Source of the DNA: Paramecium sonneborni
Lineage: Eukaryota; Ciliophora; Oligohymenophorea; Peniculida; Parameciidae
NCBI GenBank assembly: GCA_905182985.1
Contig: CAJJDN010000003.1
Location: 364,508 to 428,507 of the forward strand
Direction of reading: 5' to 3'
Length of the DNA stretch: 64,000 nt
Shown: piece after piece, positions 51,778-62,767 of the stretch
How the letters are laid out: each line of letters begins with the position of its first letter
How positions within the stretch are numbered: the stretch's first letter is position 1
Position numbers and translations under genes: made by a program
The notes under the pieces: generated by a model
Database searches by the model: none
Seen by the model: only the letters and a program-made list of their open reading frames with translations
Told to the model about the DNA's origin: nothing

Positions 51778-52925
51778 TTATCTACTTATTTTTCAAGTAA
51801 TTCTTCTTTAAAAACATTTGTTCTAAAAATAAAATTGTAATATTAATTTTAAATTTGTTAATTTTAGGCAGCTTTTGGAGTCCAAAGGAAATTTTAGATG
51901 TTTTAAAAATTGTTAAAGTCTAAATGATAAAATTTTCATATTATTATGAATCTTTTAAAAGATAAGTTTTATTGATTGAAATTCATTATGAAATGTTTGA
52001 ATTATTTCATAAGTCTTAATAAGTTTGTTATCTTATCCAATAGACTAATCAAAAGGCTTAAAGAATTAATAAGGTCAGTTTTAATGTTTAATTATTTTAA
52101 AATAACAAAATGGACTTAGATTTCATATTTTTTCCAGCTCCAAAAGAGACTATTGATATTGGATATTTTGATGAAGGTAGAATATTATGGATACCAAAAC
52201 ATTCGGCACTTTATCCAAATTTTCAGAATTATGTGAAAAGAAAAACAAAAAAAAATATGTTTGTTTTTGTAAAGCAATCTACCCAATAAGTGGAAGATGA
52301 ATAATTAGCTTTAATTGATGATCAATAGTAAAATGTTTAGTAATAATAGAGAATTTTCAAAGCAACCAATTCCTTAATTTCCAAATATTCATAGACTTCA
52401 AAATGATAAATAATATTTAGTTGAAAAACAATTTGAGGTTGATTAAAAAGAAATAGGGTCACCAGAATTTGATTTTATTGATTACGAAGAGGATTTATAG
52501 AATAAAGTATCAAAATTAAATTAAGAATCTGTGAACAACATTGCCAAAACAAAAATCAATAGTATATTAGAAAATTAGTTCATAAGAGCTAAAAAAAGAG
52601 AAACTACAAGTAGAAGTTCACCTCATTTTATTTAATTTAATAAAAAATAAGACATAGTTATGTAATAAAAAAGATCTGGTAAAAGAGATGGAAGTATTAT
52701 TGGATATATTCCTTGTTTGCTTATAAAATATGAAAATTCATCAAATATCATTGTATATTTTCATGGGAATGCTGAAGATATAACTTAATCATACACATTC
52801 TTGATACATCTTCGTAATATTTTGTAAGTATTATTATATCATAGTAAGAAAAGATTTCAGTTTTAGCAGTAGAATATCCAGGTTATGGAAAATATAATAA
52901 GATTTAAACATCTGCTGAAGCTATA
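51778..52925 (+). repeat. Second copy of 50629-51776 (unmerged contig overlap)
   Basis: Direct repeat after the N at 51777; only this copy continues into the rest of the hydrolase gene. The block in 50961-51776 should not be counted as a separate gene. Confidence 0.9.
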
Positions 52926-53465
52926 TAAAATGATGCTGATTATGTTTATAATTATTTGACCAAGAAAATAGGTTATGAAGAAAATTCTATAATGATTTTT
53001 GGAAGATCAATAGGATCTGGTCCTGCTACTTATTTAGCAAGTAAACATAAACCAGGTTGTTTGGTTTTAATGTCTCCATTTACTTCTTTAAAAGATGCTG
53101 TACGAGACTATGTCAGGTTTGTGGGTACATGGGTACAACATTTAATTAGATAAAGATTTAACAATATAGTAAATATAAATGATGTTACATCTCCAACTTT
53201 TATTTTGCATGGAAAAAAGGATGATATGATACCTTATTAATAAGCTTAAAAATTATAAGGTATTTATTACATTAAATAATTAGAGAATTGTTCTGCTGAA
53301 ATATGTATTTTACATTTAGCAGAAGATATGGATCATATTAGTTATAAATTGCACTTTGATTTAATTATACCTTTAATGAAATTCTTAAGGAATATTAACT
53401 TCTATAAGATACATTTTAAAAGTCCTAAAGTACCTACCAATTTATATCAAAATCCTATATCATGA
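52110..53465 (+). CDS. Alpha/beta-hydrolase, ABHD17-like (candidate protein depalmitoylase)
   Basis: Starts MDLDFIFFPAPKETIDIGYF. The hydrolase core contains NIIVYFHGNAEDI (oxyanion HGN), SVLAVEYPGYGKYN, the nucleophile elbow MIFGRSIGSGPATYLA (G-x-S-x-G), LVLMSPFTSLKDAVRDYV, the acid TFILHGKKDDMIPYQQA and the His in EDMDHISYKLHFDL. The sequence style, especially GRSIGSGPA and SPFTSLKDA, is that of ABHD17 enzymes, which remove palmitate from proteins. Compared with ABHD17 there is a long Gln-rich insert between the N-terminus and the core, where the reading frame changes around 52300-52360. An intron lies at about 52825. TGA at 53463. The window also encodes a DHHC acyltransferase, the opposite activity. 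Confidence 0.85.
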
Positions 53466-53520
53466 GTGATTATAATTAATAAATAATATTAAACAAATTC
53501 ATATTAATCACAGTTATCAT

Positions 53521-56500
53521 TCATTCTTTCTATTATTATTGTTATTATCTATAAAGTTATTAAGCAAGAATATATCGATTTATATCCATTTGGTTTTTGT
53601 TCTTGAATTTCATACTTTATTTGGCAGCTCTAAGTTTTTATAATAAAGCCTCTCTTTCCTATTATTCTTAGTATATTAATACTTTATCAGTTTCAACATA
53701 TGATTCTTCTTGAATTTATTGTGTTTATTATTCTGTTTTTAATTATTGATTGCGATTAGTACCAAATTGTCTTCTATTATCTATTTAGATATAAAAGTAA
53801 AAATACCTAAATTGGATTATTGAGTATCCTTTCTTTTTTCATTCAAAGCTTTTTTTAAGTTGGCCAATAAAGCTTCAGCTTCTTTAACTCTTGTATCTTC
53901 TGGTTTAAGAGTCTAATTTAAATATTTAAATTACTCTTTTTAATAGTTCAGAAGCTCTTTCTTAAAATTCAACTGCTTTTTAAAAGTCTCCAATTTCACC
54001 ATGTTCTAAAGCAATTGCTGAATAATATCCAGAAACTCTCAATTTATATTATTATGTTTCAATTCCTTAAAAAGATTTAAATAGAGATTCACATTTTTCT
54101 AACCCTTCAAATAAACAATTTAAAGCACTTTAATGTTAACCACTTTCTGAATAAAGTAATGACAAATTGGTATATTAATTAAATACTTCTTAACCTTCAC
54201 CTCCAATTAGATTAGCCAGGTATAAGGTATGTAACATATGATTAAAAGCTTCTTTGTAATTTTTAGTGGAAAAATAATATAAAGATAAAGCAGTAATAGC
54301 TTATATTGTTAAAGGGTGATCATATCCATAAATTGTAGTATAAATTTAAATAGCTTATTTTTAGAAATGAATGGCTGCATCATATTCTTATTTTCTTAAA
54401 TAAACAGCTGAAATTTTAGAATAACAGTTTGCCAATTCTTTATGCATTTAACCATGTAAATTTAATATAATTTAAGATGCAGTAAGATAAGATTCTAAAG
54501 CTTAATGATGATTTTAATGTTCAAGCATATATTTTTGACCTATTTCTATATTATTTTTAGCATCTTCTGAAACTTATTCAATAAATTTGATAATTGGTTG
54601 AATTCCTACTATATCTGAAGGTTAGAAATCATGATAATCACGAGCAACTAATTATAATCCTATTTGTTAACATAATTCTCTCAAACAAGATAATTTATGA
54701 AAACCTTTTTTATTTAAAATAGTAGGGTCTATCTTATGTGAATACCTTGCCTCTGCAATTTTATTAATTTAATCCCATACTTCTTAATTTGTAGGATATT
54801 AATAATTATTTATTTAAATTAAACATCTAAAATGAGGTTTATCACCATTTTAATTACTTTTGTTTTTATTTTTTTTCTTCTTTTTTTTCTCTTCTTATTT
54901 ATTATTAACTGTAGGATTTTAATTAGAAAATATTACATTTAAAAGATGACATAAAACTTAAGATAATTAATTTTGTGGTGCTTTTCTCATATAATCTCTA
55001 AAAATGTGTTTTAAAGTTTTAGCAAAGACTACTCTTTCTAAAGTAAGTCTTAATGATGGTTATTCTTCAGAACGAATAAAGCTTATTACTTTACCAAGAT
55101 ATCTCATATTTACTCCATGAGAATGAAATATATCAGAAATACTAAGATCAGAATGTCTTGTTGTTTCTGGTTGAGATAATTCTTAAATTAATTATGGGAT
55201 TGCTTAGTTTAACAAAAATGAAGCCAATTTCTTTAAATCTTCTTCTTGTTGAGTTAATTTATCTGATGATTATAAAATAGTTTTAGTTCCTAAGGCTGGA
55301 TTTAATTTTAATCCTTCTTTTGGATTTCCAATTAAAAGATTTTAAATATTTTAATATGCTTCTTATTATGTTTTAGGATCATCACTATTATTTTATTTAA
55401 TTTTTTAAATAGTATTAACAACCCAATAATTTTAAAGTAATTCAAATCTTAAAACACAACATTGATTGTTTTCCCCTTAATAATTATAATCACGAGGAGA
55501 TAATCTTAAAAGATCAAGTAAATACATTCTTTTATCTGATCCCATAATTCCTTTGACTTCTATGCTTCCAGCCATAGAGTATTTTTGTTAATTACTATCA
55601 AGAAATACAATATCAGTATCAAGATGGAAGAATTCACATGTTTTTGACATGACTTTATGAAATTCTTCAGATTTTTAGATAGTTTTTCCATCATCAATAG
55701 AACCATATTGAGTACAATTACTATGATCACTATTAAGGATTCCTGGTATTATAGATTATGCAATAACTCTTCTTCCTTTATAATCTACTAAACAAGTATT
55801 CAAAACACTTAATCCAGGAATATCTAATTTATGTAGAATTTAAAGATTTCTGAAATCACAATTAGTAGTTGATACAGTTGGTGTAGCATCAGGACCACTT
55901 TCTTACTTAATATTAAATGATATAAAATACTCTAAAATCTTCTGGTGTTTCCATAGCAAAACTAAAGAATATTTGATTATAAACATAAACTTATTGACAT
56001 TCTATATCCATAGGATTTAAAGGTTAAATTATTTTATCTACAACAGCACAAGCTCCTCTAACAGCAGCTTCTACAAAATCACCATAAACTTTAGATAAAG
56101 CTTTATCTCTATTTAATTTTTAAATTAAATCAGTCTTAGGTAAAGAACGAAAGACTTATAATTCTTCATTCCAATCTCTTAGACTAGATACATCAAATCC
56201 ATGTAAATCTAAGGCCCAACTTTCACTTCTTTAATGATCTAATGTGAGTGGAAGTTCAGGAACAGATAACCATTTATGATTATATCTTATTGTTGCTGGT
56301 AATGTGGGTTATTATTATTCTGGGATTGCATTAATTAATTCTTTTCTAATTTATTTAAATTAATAATTTACTTAAAAGAAGGACTGTGATCTACAATCAA
56401 ATCTATAAGATTATAATAACAATCACTTTTTTACGTTGGTTCAAATGTTCTTCCTTAAGTACTATTTACATAAAATCCTAAATTGGATGCTGTTATTATC

Positions 56501-57097
56501 AATTCAACTGATTCAATAGTCTTAAGGACAATGTAAAAAAGATCACCTAAATATTATTCTTATATAATTACCCTTTAATTTACGCGAAAGAGGTGGAGGA
56601 TTAAAAGATGACAGTCCCAATTATTATACATTTTATTTTACAGCTTTATTGTCATCATTTAATAGTAATGTTGGTTTAATTGCTGGTTAAAGAATATCAT
56701 TTAATTATAAGTCTCCTATCTCTTTGATTTATAATTGATCTTCATTTGTATTTTTACCTTTACAAAGATATTGATAATGTGATAAATTAGTTATTATTTC
56801 TTACACTCTTCTTAAATGAAATCTAGCTGTTCTTTCATTGAATTCATCTAAACATATATTTATATATATACCTAATAAAACTTATAGTTTTCCTCCATCT
56901 GGTATTGAAAATTCATTGTATTCATTGATTCGCTATCCTTTATGAGAAAAGTAGAAATTCTGAAATAAAGACAATATTGTAGATTCTGTAAGATATTATC
57001 TAACTTCTAGTAATGTTTCAGCTATTTCTAGAGGCCACGTATATTTATCATAGAAGTCTAAATACAATTTTACACTTTCTTCTTTTGTTTGTTTCAT
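53521..57097 (-). CDS. CLU: CLU (clustered mitochondria) protein with TPR tail
   Basis: Conserved eukaryotic cytosolic protein that binds mRNAs for mitochondrial proteins; loss clusters mitochondria. The N-terminal ubiquitin-like/GSKIP part starts MKQTKEESVKLYLDFYDKYT. The CLU domain contains DYRGHRLIAQSIIPGIL, VFLDSNQQKYSMAGSIEVKG, DLLRLSPRDYNY and FHSHGVNMRYLGKVISFIR. The latter two are family signatures. TPR repeats follow (MLEHQNHHQALESYLTASQI, ANCYSKISAVYLRKQEYD, YYFSTKNYKEAFNHML), then a Gln-rich coiled-coil tail ending in QQQQQQKE and TGA at 53521. The start at 57097 lies 27 bp from the divergent zinc-finger gene. Confidence 0.92.
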
Positions 57098-57124
57098 CTC
57101 AAATCAACCGCAAATTAAATTAAT

Positions 57125-58647
57125 ATGCAAAAATCTTAACTTAAATATGCTAAAACATCGCAATATCAAAGAAGGAGTTCATTGAATTCATAAAATTCAT
57201 CGAGCCCTAAAAAGATAGCAAATTAATCATAAGATCAAATGACTGGTAGTCAACTATAAATAGAGATGTCTAAATCATAATAATCATTTCGTAGTTCTAA
57301 TAGTCCTGTTGGTCATTGTAAGTCTGTTAGGTATGTTATATATATATAATAAAGCTCTAAGACATTCCCTTATCCCCCTTCTCCTACTAGAACTTTGTAA
57401 AAAAGGCCCTCTTAAATTATATCAAAGTAATAACTGTAATAAATGCATGAACGTTCAATCATTAAAATGCTTGGACTCAATATGGAAGCTATCTGTACTA
57501 AAAATTCTCATGAAAAGAATAAGATGGTTTTCATTTGTTAATATCCAAATTGTGAAGCAGATAATCGATTAGGTTGTTCATATTGTTAAATTGAATAACA
57601 TGGAAATCATGCATCTCATAATATGGACATATAAACATTTTGTAAAATATTCGATGACAGAAGACAATAAGTATATTGGTTATACATATTTCTTAGTTTG
57701 ATATTCTCTGTAATTAAATTATGCGAGTTCCTGATAAAATTAATTAAGTTAAGACCTTTTTTGGAAAATTAAAAATTTCTGTCTAAGAAAAATTAAAATT
57801 AATAGAAGATAATGTAATTAAATCAATTGATGAAGAACTATAATGGCAACCTCTAGAAAGAGATCTATAAAATAGAGTTAAATATTTAAGTAGCAAAAAT
57901 ATATTTGATATGAGTCAGGATGAACTTATTGAAAGTTTAAGTTTTATTTAAGGAAAACATCTATCTGAAGTTGAATATATTATCAATGAAACTGAAAAAT
58001 ATTTAACTTAAAAAATTGATAAAGTTTAATAATCTTGGAATGATTTTAGAGAATAATTAGAATTTGAATTAAATACAGCTTTAGGTGATAATAACAAAAT
58101 TTAAATTATTGATTAAAAATAAAGAAAAGAATATGTTTAATAAAAATTATAGATTTTAGCATAAAAATAAGAAAAATATTATGAATAGTTTAAACCATTT
58201 TAATTAATTATGCATGAAATTTAAGAAGAAGAGAGAAAAATTGAAGTATAAAAATAAGAAGAAATAAAAAGATAGATAGAAATTTAAAAATAATAATAAA
58301 TATAATTGAAAAAAGAATAGAAATAAAGAGAATAAGAATAAATCAAATAAAAAGAAGAATAAAAAAAAAAAGAAAAAGAATTTGAAAGAGAAAAGTAACT
58401 AAGAACATTTCCTCATATTTTATATACTTAAGATTGTTCTCATAGATTACCTTGTAATACAATTCCAATCTTCTCTTGTTGTAATAAAGCTTATCCATGC
58501 ACATAATGTCATGGTTATTAATTTCATCCTCCTAGAATCTCAATCCCAAGTTATAGATATTGTATGAATTGCTTAGAAATCTATTTGGTAGTTTTCCCAA
58601 CAAATCAATCAGTAAATTGTCTAAAATGTTAGATTTAATAATCCTGA
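57125..58647 (+). CDS. B-box-like and C-terminal Cys/His zinc-finger coiled-coil protein
   Basis: Two introns leave exactly 491 codons. A Ser/Gln-rich N-terminus leads to a Cys/His module, MEAICTKNSHEKNKMVF, ICQYPNCEADNRLGCSYCQ and IEQHGNHASHNMD, resembling a B-box. A ~250-residue coiled coil follows, ending in runs of Glu/Lys/Gln. The last ~70 residues form a second zinc domain, DCSHRLPCNTIPIFSCCNKA, YPCTQCHGYQFHPP and YCMNCLEIYLVVFPTN, then NCLKC. The spacing recalls CHY-type zinc fingers. TGA at 58645. A comparable B-box/coiled-coil protein sits at 40664-42460. Role unknown; perhaps ubiquitin- or cytoskeleton-related. Confidence 0.75.
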
Positions 58648-58831
58648 TCATAATAAGATTAATTTATTATCTTAAAAATCAAAATTTGATCCATTTTCTA
58701 ACCTTTATCCTAAATTATTATATCTTCTTTTTATTTTATTAAAGTTTTGGGATGTTTTCTTACCAAAATTTTGTATTATAGTTCTTTAAGTATTAACATT
58801 ACTTATTATAGGAGCTGTTTAACCATTTATT

Positions 58832-59878
58832 TCACCACAAACAGGACTTTTAAATTTATTAAATAATATACGTTAGATTTTACGAATTCATTTATGTTGA
58901 AAATAATGTTATTGAAAATCTTTTATCTGCATTTAAAATACTTTTTAATTGTTATTGTTTTATATTAACCTAAGAATCAATTTTTATTTTAGAATTTGTT
59001 TTACAATCATTAATGTACTCTCTAAAATCACACAAACTTTTTAATTTTCTCTTTTATAAACCCATTTTTTTATAATGTGTTTTTATTTTATTGTCTAAAG
59101 ATTGATATTTTTATTTTTATTCTTCTATATTTTCTCTAATCCTTTCATTCTCAAATTATTTTCTCTATTTTCTCTCTTCCTCTATTAAAAATTAAGCTTC
59201 TATTTTCTTTTTTGACATTAATGCTTTTCTAGAATATGGTAGAGTTTCATCATAATCTTCAGCTTTATCCATTTTCTCCAATTTTTTTATACTTTCCCTT
59301 TATACCTTTTCTTCTTATTTCAATTCCATTATCTAAAGCTTTTCTATTATTTATTATAATCTTTTTGATTTTTGATTCATTTTTTACAAATCATCTCTCT
59401 CTTAATAAAGTTATTTTAACATACTTTTATATACAAATCAGAACAATCTTAATCATTCAGAATTTCCACTTCCTTATCATTTATCTAGATTTAAAGGTTT
59501 TGGATCAAAGGTGCCATTGCTTATTGTATCTTATTACAAGTTTAAGAGTAATTGAAACTAAATTTATATTATTCCATACTTGCAATTTGGAACCTCATCT
59601 AATTTATATTAGCATGAGCATCGAATCATTTCTTTATCAATTTTGTATTGAACTTCCTTAGATTTTGAAAGAGATGCCAAAACCTTATTGACTTTTTTTA
59701 TCTTTTATTAATGAGGAATTGATTTAGCAGGACCATCGATTGCCTACTTAGAAGCTATCAACTTTTTTTATAATAACTCTAATTTTGGTTTAAATTGGTT
59801 CGTTAGCTTTAAGAAATCTTCACAATACTATTTTCTTCTTTGAGTATAAAATTCGATATTTTCTCTTGTCAATAACAT
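58832..59878 (-). CDS. Hypothetical coiled-coil protein (332 residues)
   Basis: Starts MLLTRENIEFYTQRRKQYCE at 59878; introns of 22 and 26 nt leave exactly 333 codons with TGA at 58832. Almost entirely helical and charged: FLKLTNQFKPKLELLQKKL, then MDKAEDYDETLPYSRKALM, SKKKIEAQFLIEEERKQRK and FENERIRENIEEQKQKYQS. A short cysteine cluster (MIRCSCQYKLDEVPNCNF) and another further on interrupt the coil. No known family. It is convergent with the zinc-finger gene. Confidence 0.7.
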
Positions 59879-60269
59879 AAATTATTTCAATTTTTTCAAT
59901 TCAATTAATTACTTTTTTTTTATTATAAGTGAAAAGCCGTACAATTACTAAAAAGTATTTTGCTTATCTTAGAAATTACTAGTGGATAAAATATTATTCT
60001 GTTTCTATTTAATTTAGTCTACCTAAAAAATTTAGAGCTTTAATAATTTTCAACTCTAACATATAATTTTATTATATAAATTCTTAAAATTTATTAATAT
60101 AAAAATATTAAGACTTTAAAAATTATTTACAGAATATAATTAATAAGAAAATACTTAAAGGCAATTAATTATAAAATAATGATAAAAAATCAAAATTTTC
60201 TACATTCTTCTAAATATGAATTTATTTATCGATAAAATTTTTATTGAAGCGCTAGTAAATTTTAAAATT
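59879..60269. other. AT-rich intergenic region, nothing recognised
   Basis: About 390 bp between two minus-strand genes with no protein-like frame and no recognised element. Confidence 0.5.
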
Positions 60270-60671
60270 TCATATACATTTATGTTCCTCTTCAAGAATT
60301 TTGATTTCCTTATGTTAAGATATTATTTTAAACATTTTTTTATTATTTGCAGATCTTTTTGTCTAACTGCAAGGATTAGCTTATAAAAATGTTTGAATCA
60401 ATTTTTCAAAACTGATTTCTTCATTTTAATTTTCTCTACCACTCATAGATGTTTTTGGATACTAGATTAAAATCTACTTTTTTGCTTCTAAAGTTCTAAA
60501 TTATAATTCCTTTCTCTATATTATAATAGATTTTTCATAAAAAGAATCTATTTGCTATTAACCATTTCGATCAATTGGTTAAGTGGAATGATGCCTTTTC
60601 TTTATTTTTCTAAATAAGGATTTATTTTCAATTAAAACAGGAAAGAAAGGCTCCATTTCAGAAGGCAGCAT
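60270..60671 (-). CDS. Hypothetical protein (133 residues)
   Basis: Uninterrupted frame MLPSEMEPFFPVLIENKSLF to TGA at 60270, exactly 134 codons. Composition is typical of genuine Paramecium proteins (KRHHSTQPIDRNGQQQIDSF, then TSMSGRENQNEEISFEKLIQ). No domain recognised. The complementary strand is also open here (see rejected), but the minus reading is better balanced. Confidence 0.62.
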
Positions 60672-60689
60672 ATTTTTAATTTGAAATAA

Positions 60690-61090
60690 TTCAAGAAGTT
60701 AAATACTATATTTATCAATAAAAAAAATCCTATTTTTATGAATATAAATTAGTTTTATTATTGAACAAGAAAAGTTCAGTATCTTGAATAAAGAAGAAGT
60801 CGTGGTTTGTTTTGAAGAAAATAAGTTGCAGCATAGTTTAATTACTATTGAGTGAACATTAATTTTATCTGAATTGAGAAATAATATTATCTTAAAATTT
60901 GACAACATATATAAATGTAGAAAGATTTAAATCATAATATTATTTAATTTAGTCATATCTAATTAAGGATTAAATAATATTAGAATATGCACTATAAGCA
61001 AACTATTTAATCTCTATTAATAAAAAGATTTCAAATTAATATAGTAAAAATTATCTTTCCCTCTTAATTGAGAAAAGATCTAAGTATTGA
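60690..61090 (+). CDS. Possible small gene, start unresolved
   Basis: With introns at 60774-60793 and 60852-60878, a plus-strand frame reads continuously KLVLLLNKKKEVVVCFEENK, LQHSLITIEIILSQNLTTYI, and ends LSLLIEKRSKY at the TGA 61088. The two introns follow GT-AG rules, and the joined frame carries protein-like charge. No convincing start ATG was found in frame; the frame continues upstream antisense to the gene starting at 60671. Coordinates are approximate and function is unknown. Confidence 0.35.
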
Positions 61091-61265
61091 TTAGAAAGTT
61101 TTTTAGGCTAAGAATCTTAACTATTCTTTGTTTCTAATTTAGAGCTGAAGTTTTAGAAACTTTCTTTGAAAGTTATCACTCAACTTTAAATAGAGATATA
61201 TATTTAAACTTTAAATAATATTTTTAAGATATTGAAAAAATAAAAAATTGAATTATTTTAAAAAA

Positions 61266-61918
61266 ATGGCAAAATACTATGTTTATTAATTTTCAAATAT
61301 AGGTAAATTAATTTGATTTCAATGTAAGGTACATTCAAAGCCAAATCAATTATTCCAAAAGAAAATAAAAAATCTTTTCATATTGTAAATGGATTTGATT
61401 CGAATTTTTTATAATTAGAATTAACAGATTAAATTTAAATGAAATATTTTCAAGTCTCAAAGTTTTGAATTATTTTAGGATTCTATGAAATTAGTACAAA
61501 AAAAATTAGAACAACAATCATTTTTCCATATAATTTTCATCAAAAATAAAATAATAATCCATATTTTTATTTATGTTATCAAACAGCAGAAATCTTTATT
61601 GTTGACAGGAACATAATTAATTTTTATTATTGAAAATTGATAGATAATAATTATATGATAATGATATTAAAGAAAAATTTTATATCTATTTAAAAGGCGA
61701 ATGAATTTATAATATATTCCAAAAACAAAAGTTGTATTTTTAACAAAACAATCGTAAATGAAATTCAAAATGATAAGGCATTTAAGGTAGAGGGTCAAAA
61801 GAACTGTAAAATTCAGAAGAGTAGTAAGGTTCATGATTCTAAATCACTGGTAGTCTCATTATTGTCAATAAATATTTCTGGAGAAACTTTTCATTTAAGA
61901 AGTAATTCATAATCCTGA
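61266..61918 (+). CDS. Hypothetical gene with several unresolved frame changes
   Basis: It starts MAKYYVYQFSNIGTFKAKSI with an intron at about 61303-61328. Protein-like blocks then appear in different frames: GFYEISTKKIRTTIIFPYNF, NNNPYFYLCYQTAEIFIVDR, and toward the TGA at 61916 NEIQNDKAFKVEGQKNCKI and SLLSINISGETFHLRSN. No set of short introns that joins all blocks was found. One change falls at an eight-base A run. Either introns were missed, the assembly has indels, or the gene is decaying. No family recognised. Confidence 0.35.
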
Positions 61919-62104
61919 AAAGGTTTTGTAGTTTTTTAATTTATCTAATAGTTATTAAAGTAAAATAAAAGTTAAAATAAGCATTATCTAATTTAAATCA
62001 TCTTATTTTTATAACATATCTAAAATATCAAATAAATTGGTTTATATTAAGTCTCCCCAAATAATTTTATCATAATCCTTTTTCCGTAAAGGATAGAAAA
62101 TACT

Positions 62105-62640
62105 ATGAATAGCTTTGGTGGCATATTATTCTTAAAAATTCATGGGTTACTTAACATAATTTCTAATGCTGAAAGCTATTTAAGTTAATTTATTTAGTAA
62201 AGGGGTTAAATGCTTAATTAATATTGATATTTAAAGCTACTTTATTTTTGTTCTTTTAAAGCTAAATTTAAATACCAATAATTTAAAAATCTAGATTTTA
62301 TAATGATAATTTTCTGGAAACAATATATCTGTAAATAGATTAGTTAAATAAGATATAGAATTGTAAAACCATTCACAATTTTATTCATAATCAATTAGAA
62401 ATTTTTTAGGAAAATTTATAATTGAGTGAGAAATTATAAAATTGAAAATGTTTAGGAGGTCTATAAATCTATTAGTTTGTTGATTTTGGGCAACCTATTT
62501 TATGAGATAAGAGAAATAGTTTTTTATTAAAAAAGAATATATTTGATTTAGGAATGAGATTATTTTATATGGTATATTTAGCTTGTTTGAGAATTTGTTT
62601 ATTAAGTTTTAAGTTTATGATTAGGTAAATCATTAAATGA
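62105..62640 (+). pseudogene. Possible relic of a protein-kinase-like gene
   Basis: Short fragments in changing frames are arranged in the order of a kinase: FGGILFLKIHGLLNIISNAE (N-lobe-like), KTIHNFIHNQLEIFQENL (where HRDxKxxN would be), FVDFGQPIL with a DFG motif, then KKNIFDLGMRLFYMVYL (F-helix-like). TGA codons interrupt them, for example directly after FVDFGQPIL. The order and the DFG are suggestive, but no single block is conclusive. Confidence 0.3.
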
Positions 62641-62767
62641 AGATATCTTTAACTTGAGTATAAGGCGATTAATATATAATATTATTTGTCAATGAGAGAT
62701 CAACACGAATTCTTTGAGAATACAAAATTCTTAAAGCATAAAATAATTAAAATATCTTTTTAATTTG

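Noticed and set aside
60270..60671. Open plus-strand frame continuing into the possible gene at 60690-61090
   Set aside because: The minus-strand reading of this interval is better balanced, starts with ATG and ends exactly in frame; the plus frame here is judged antisense.
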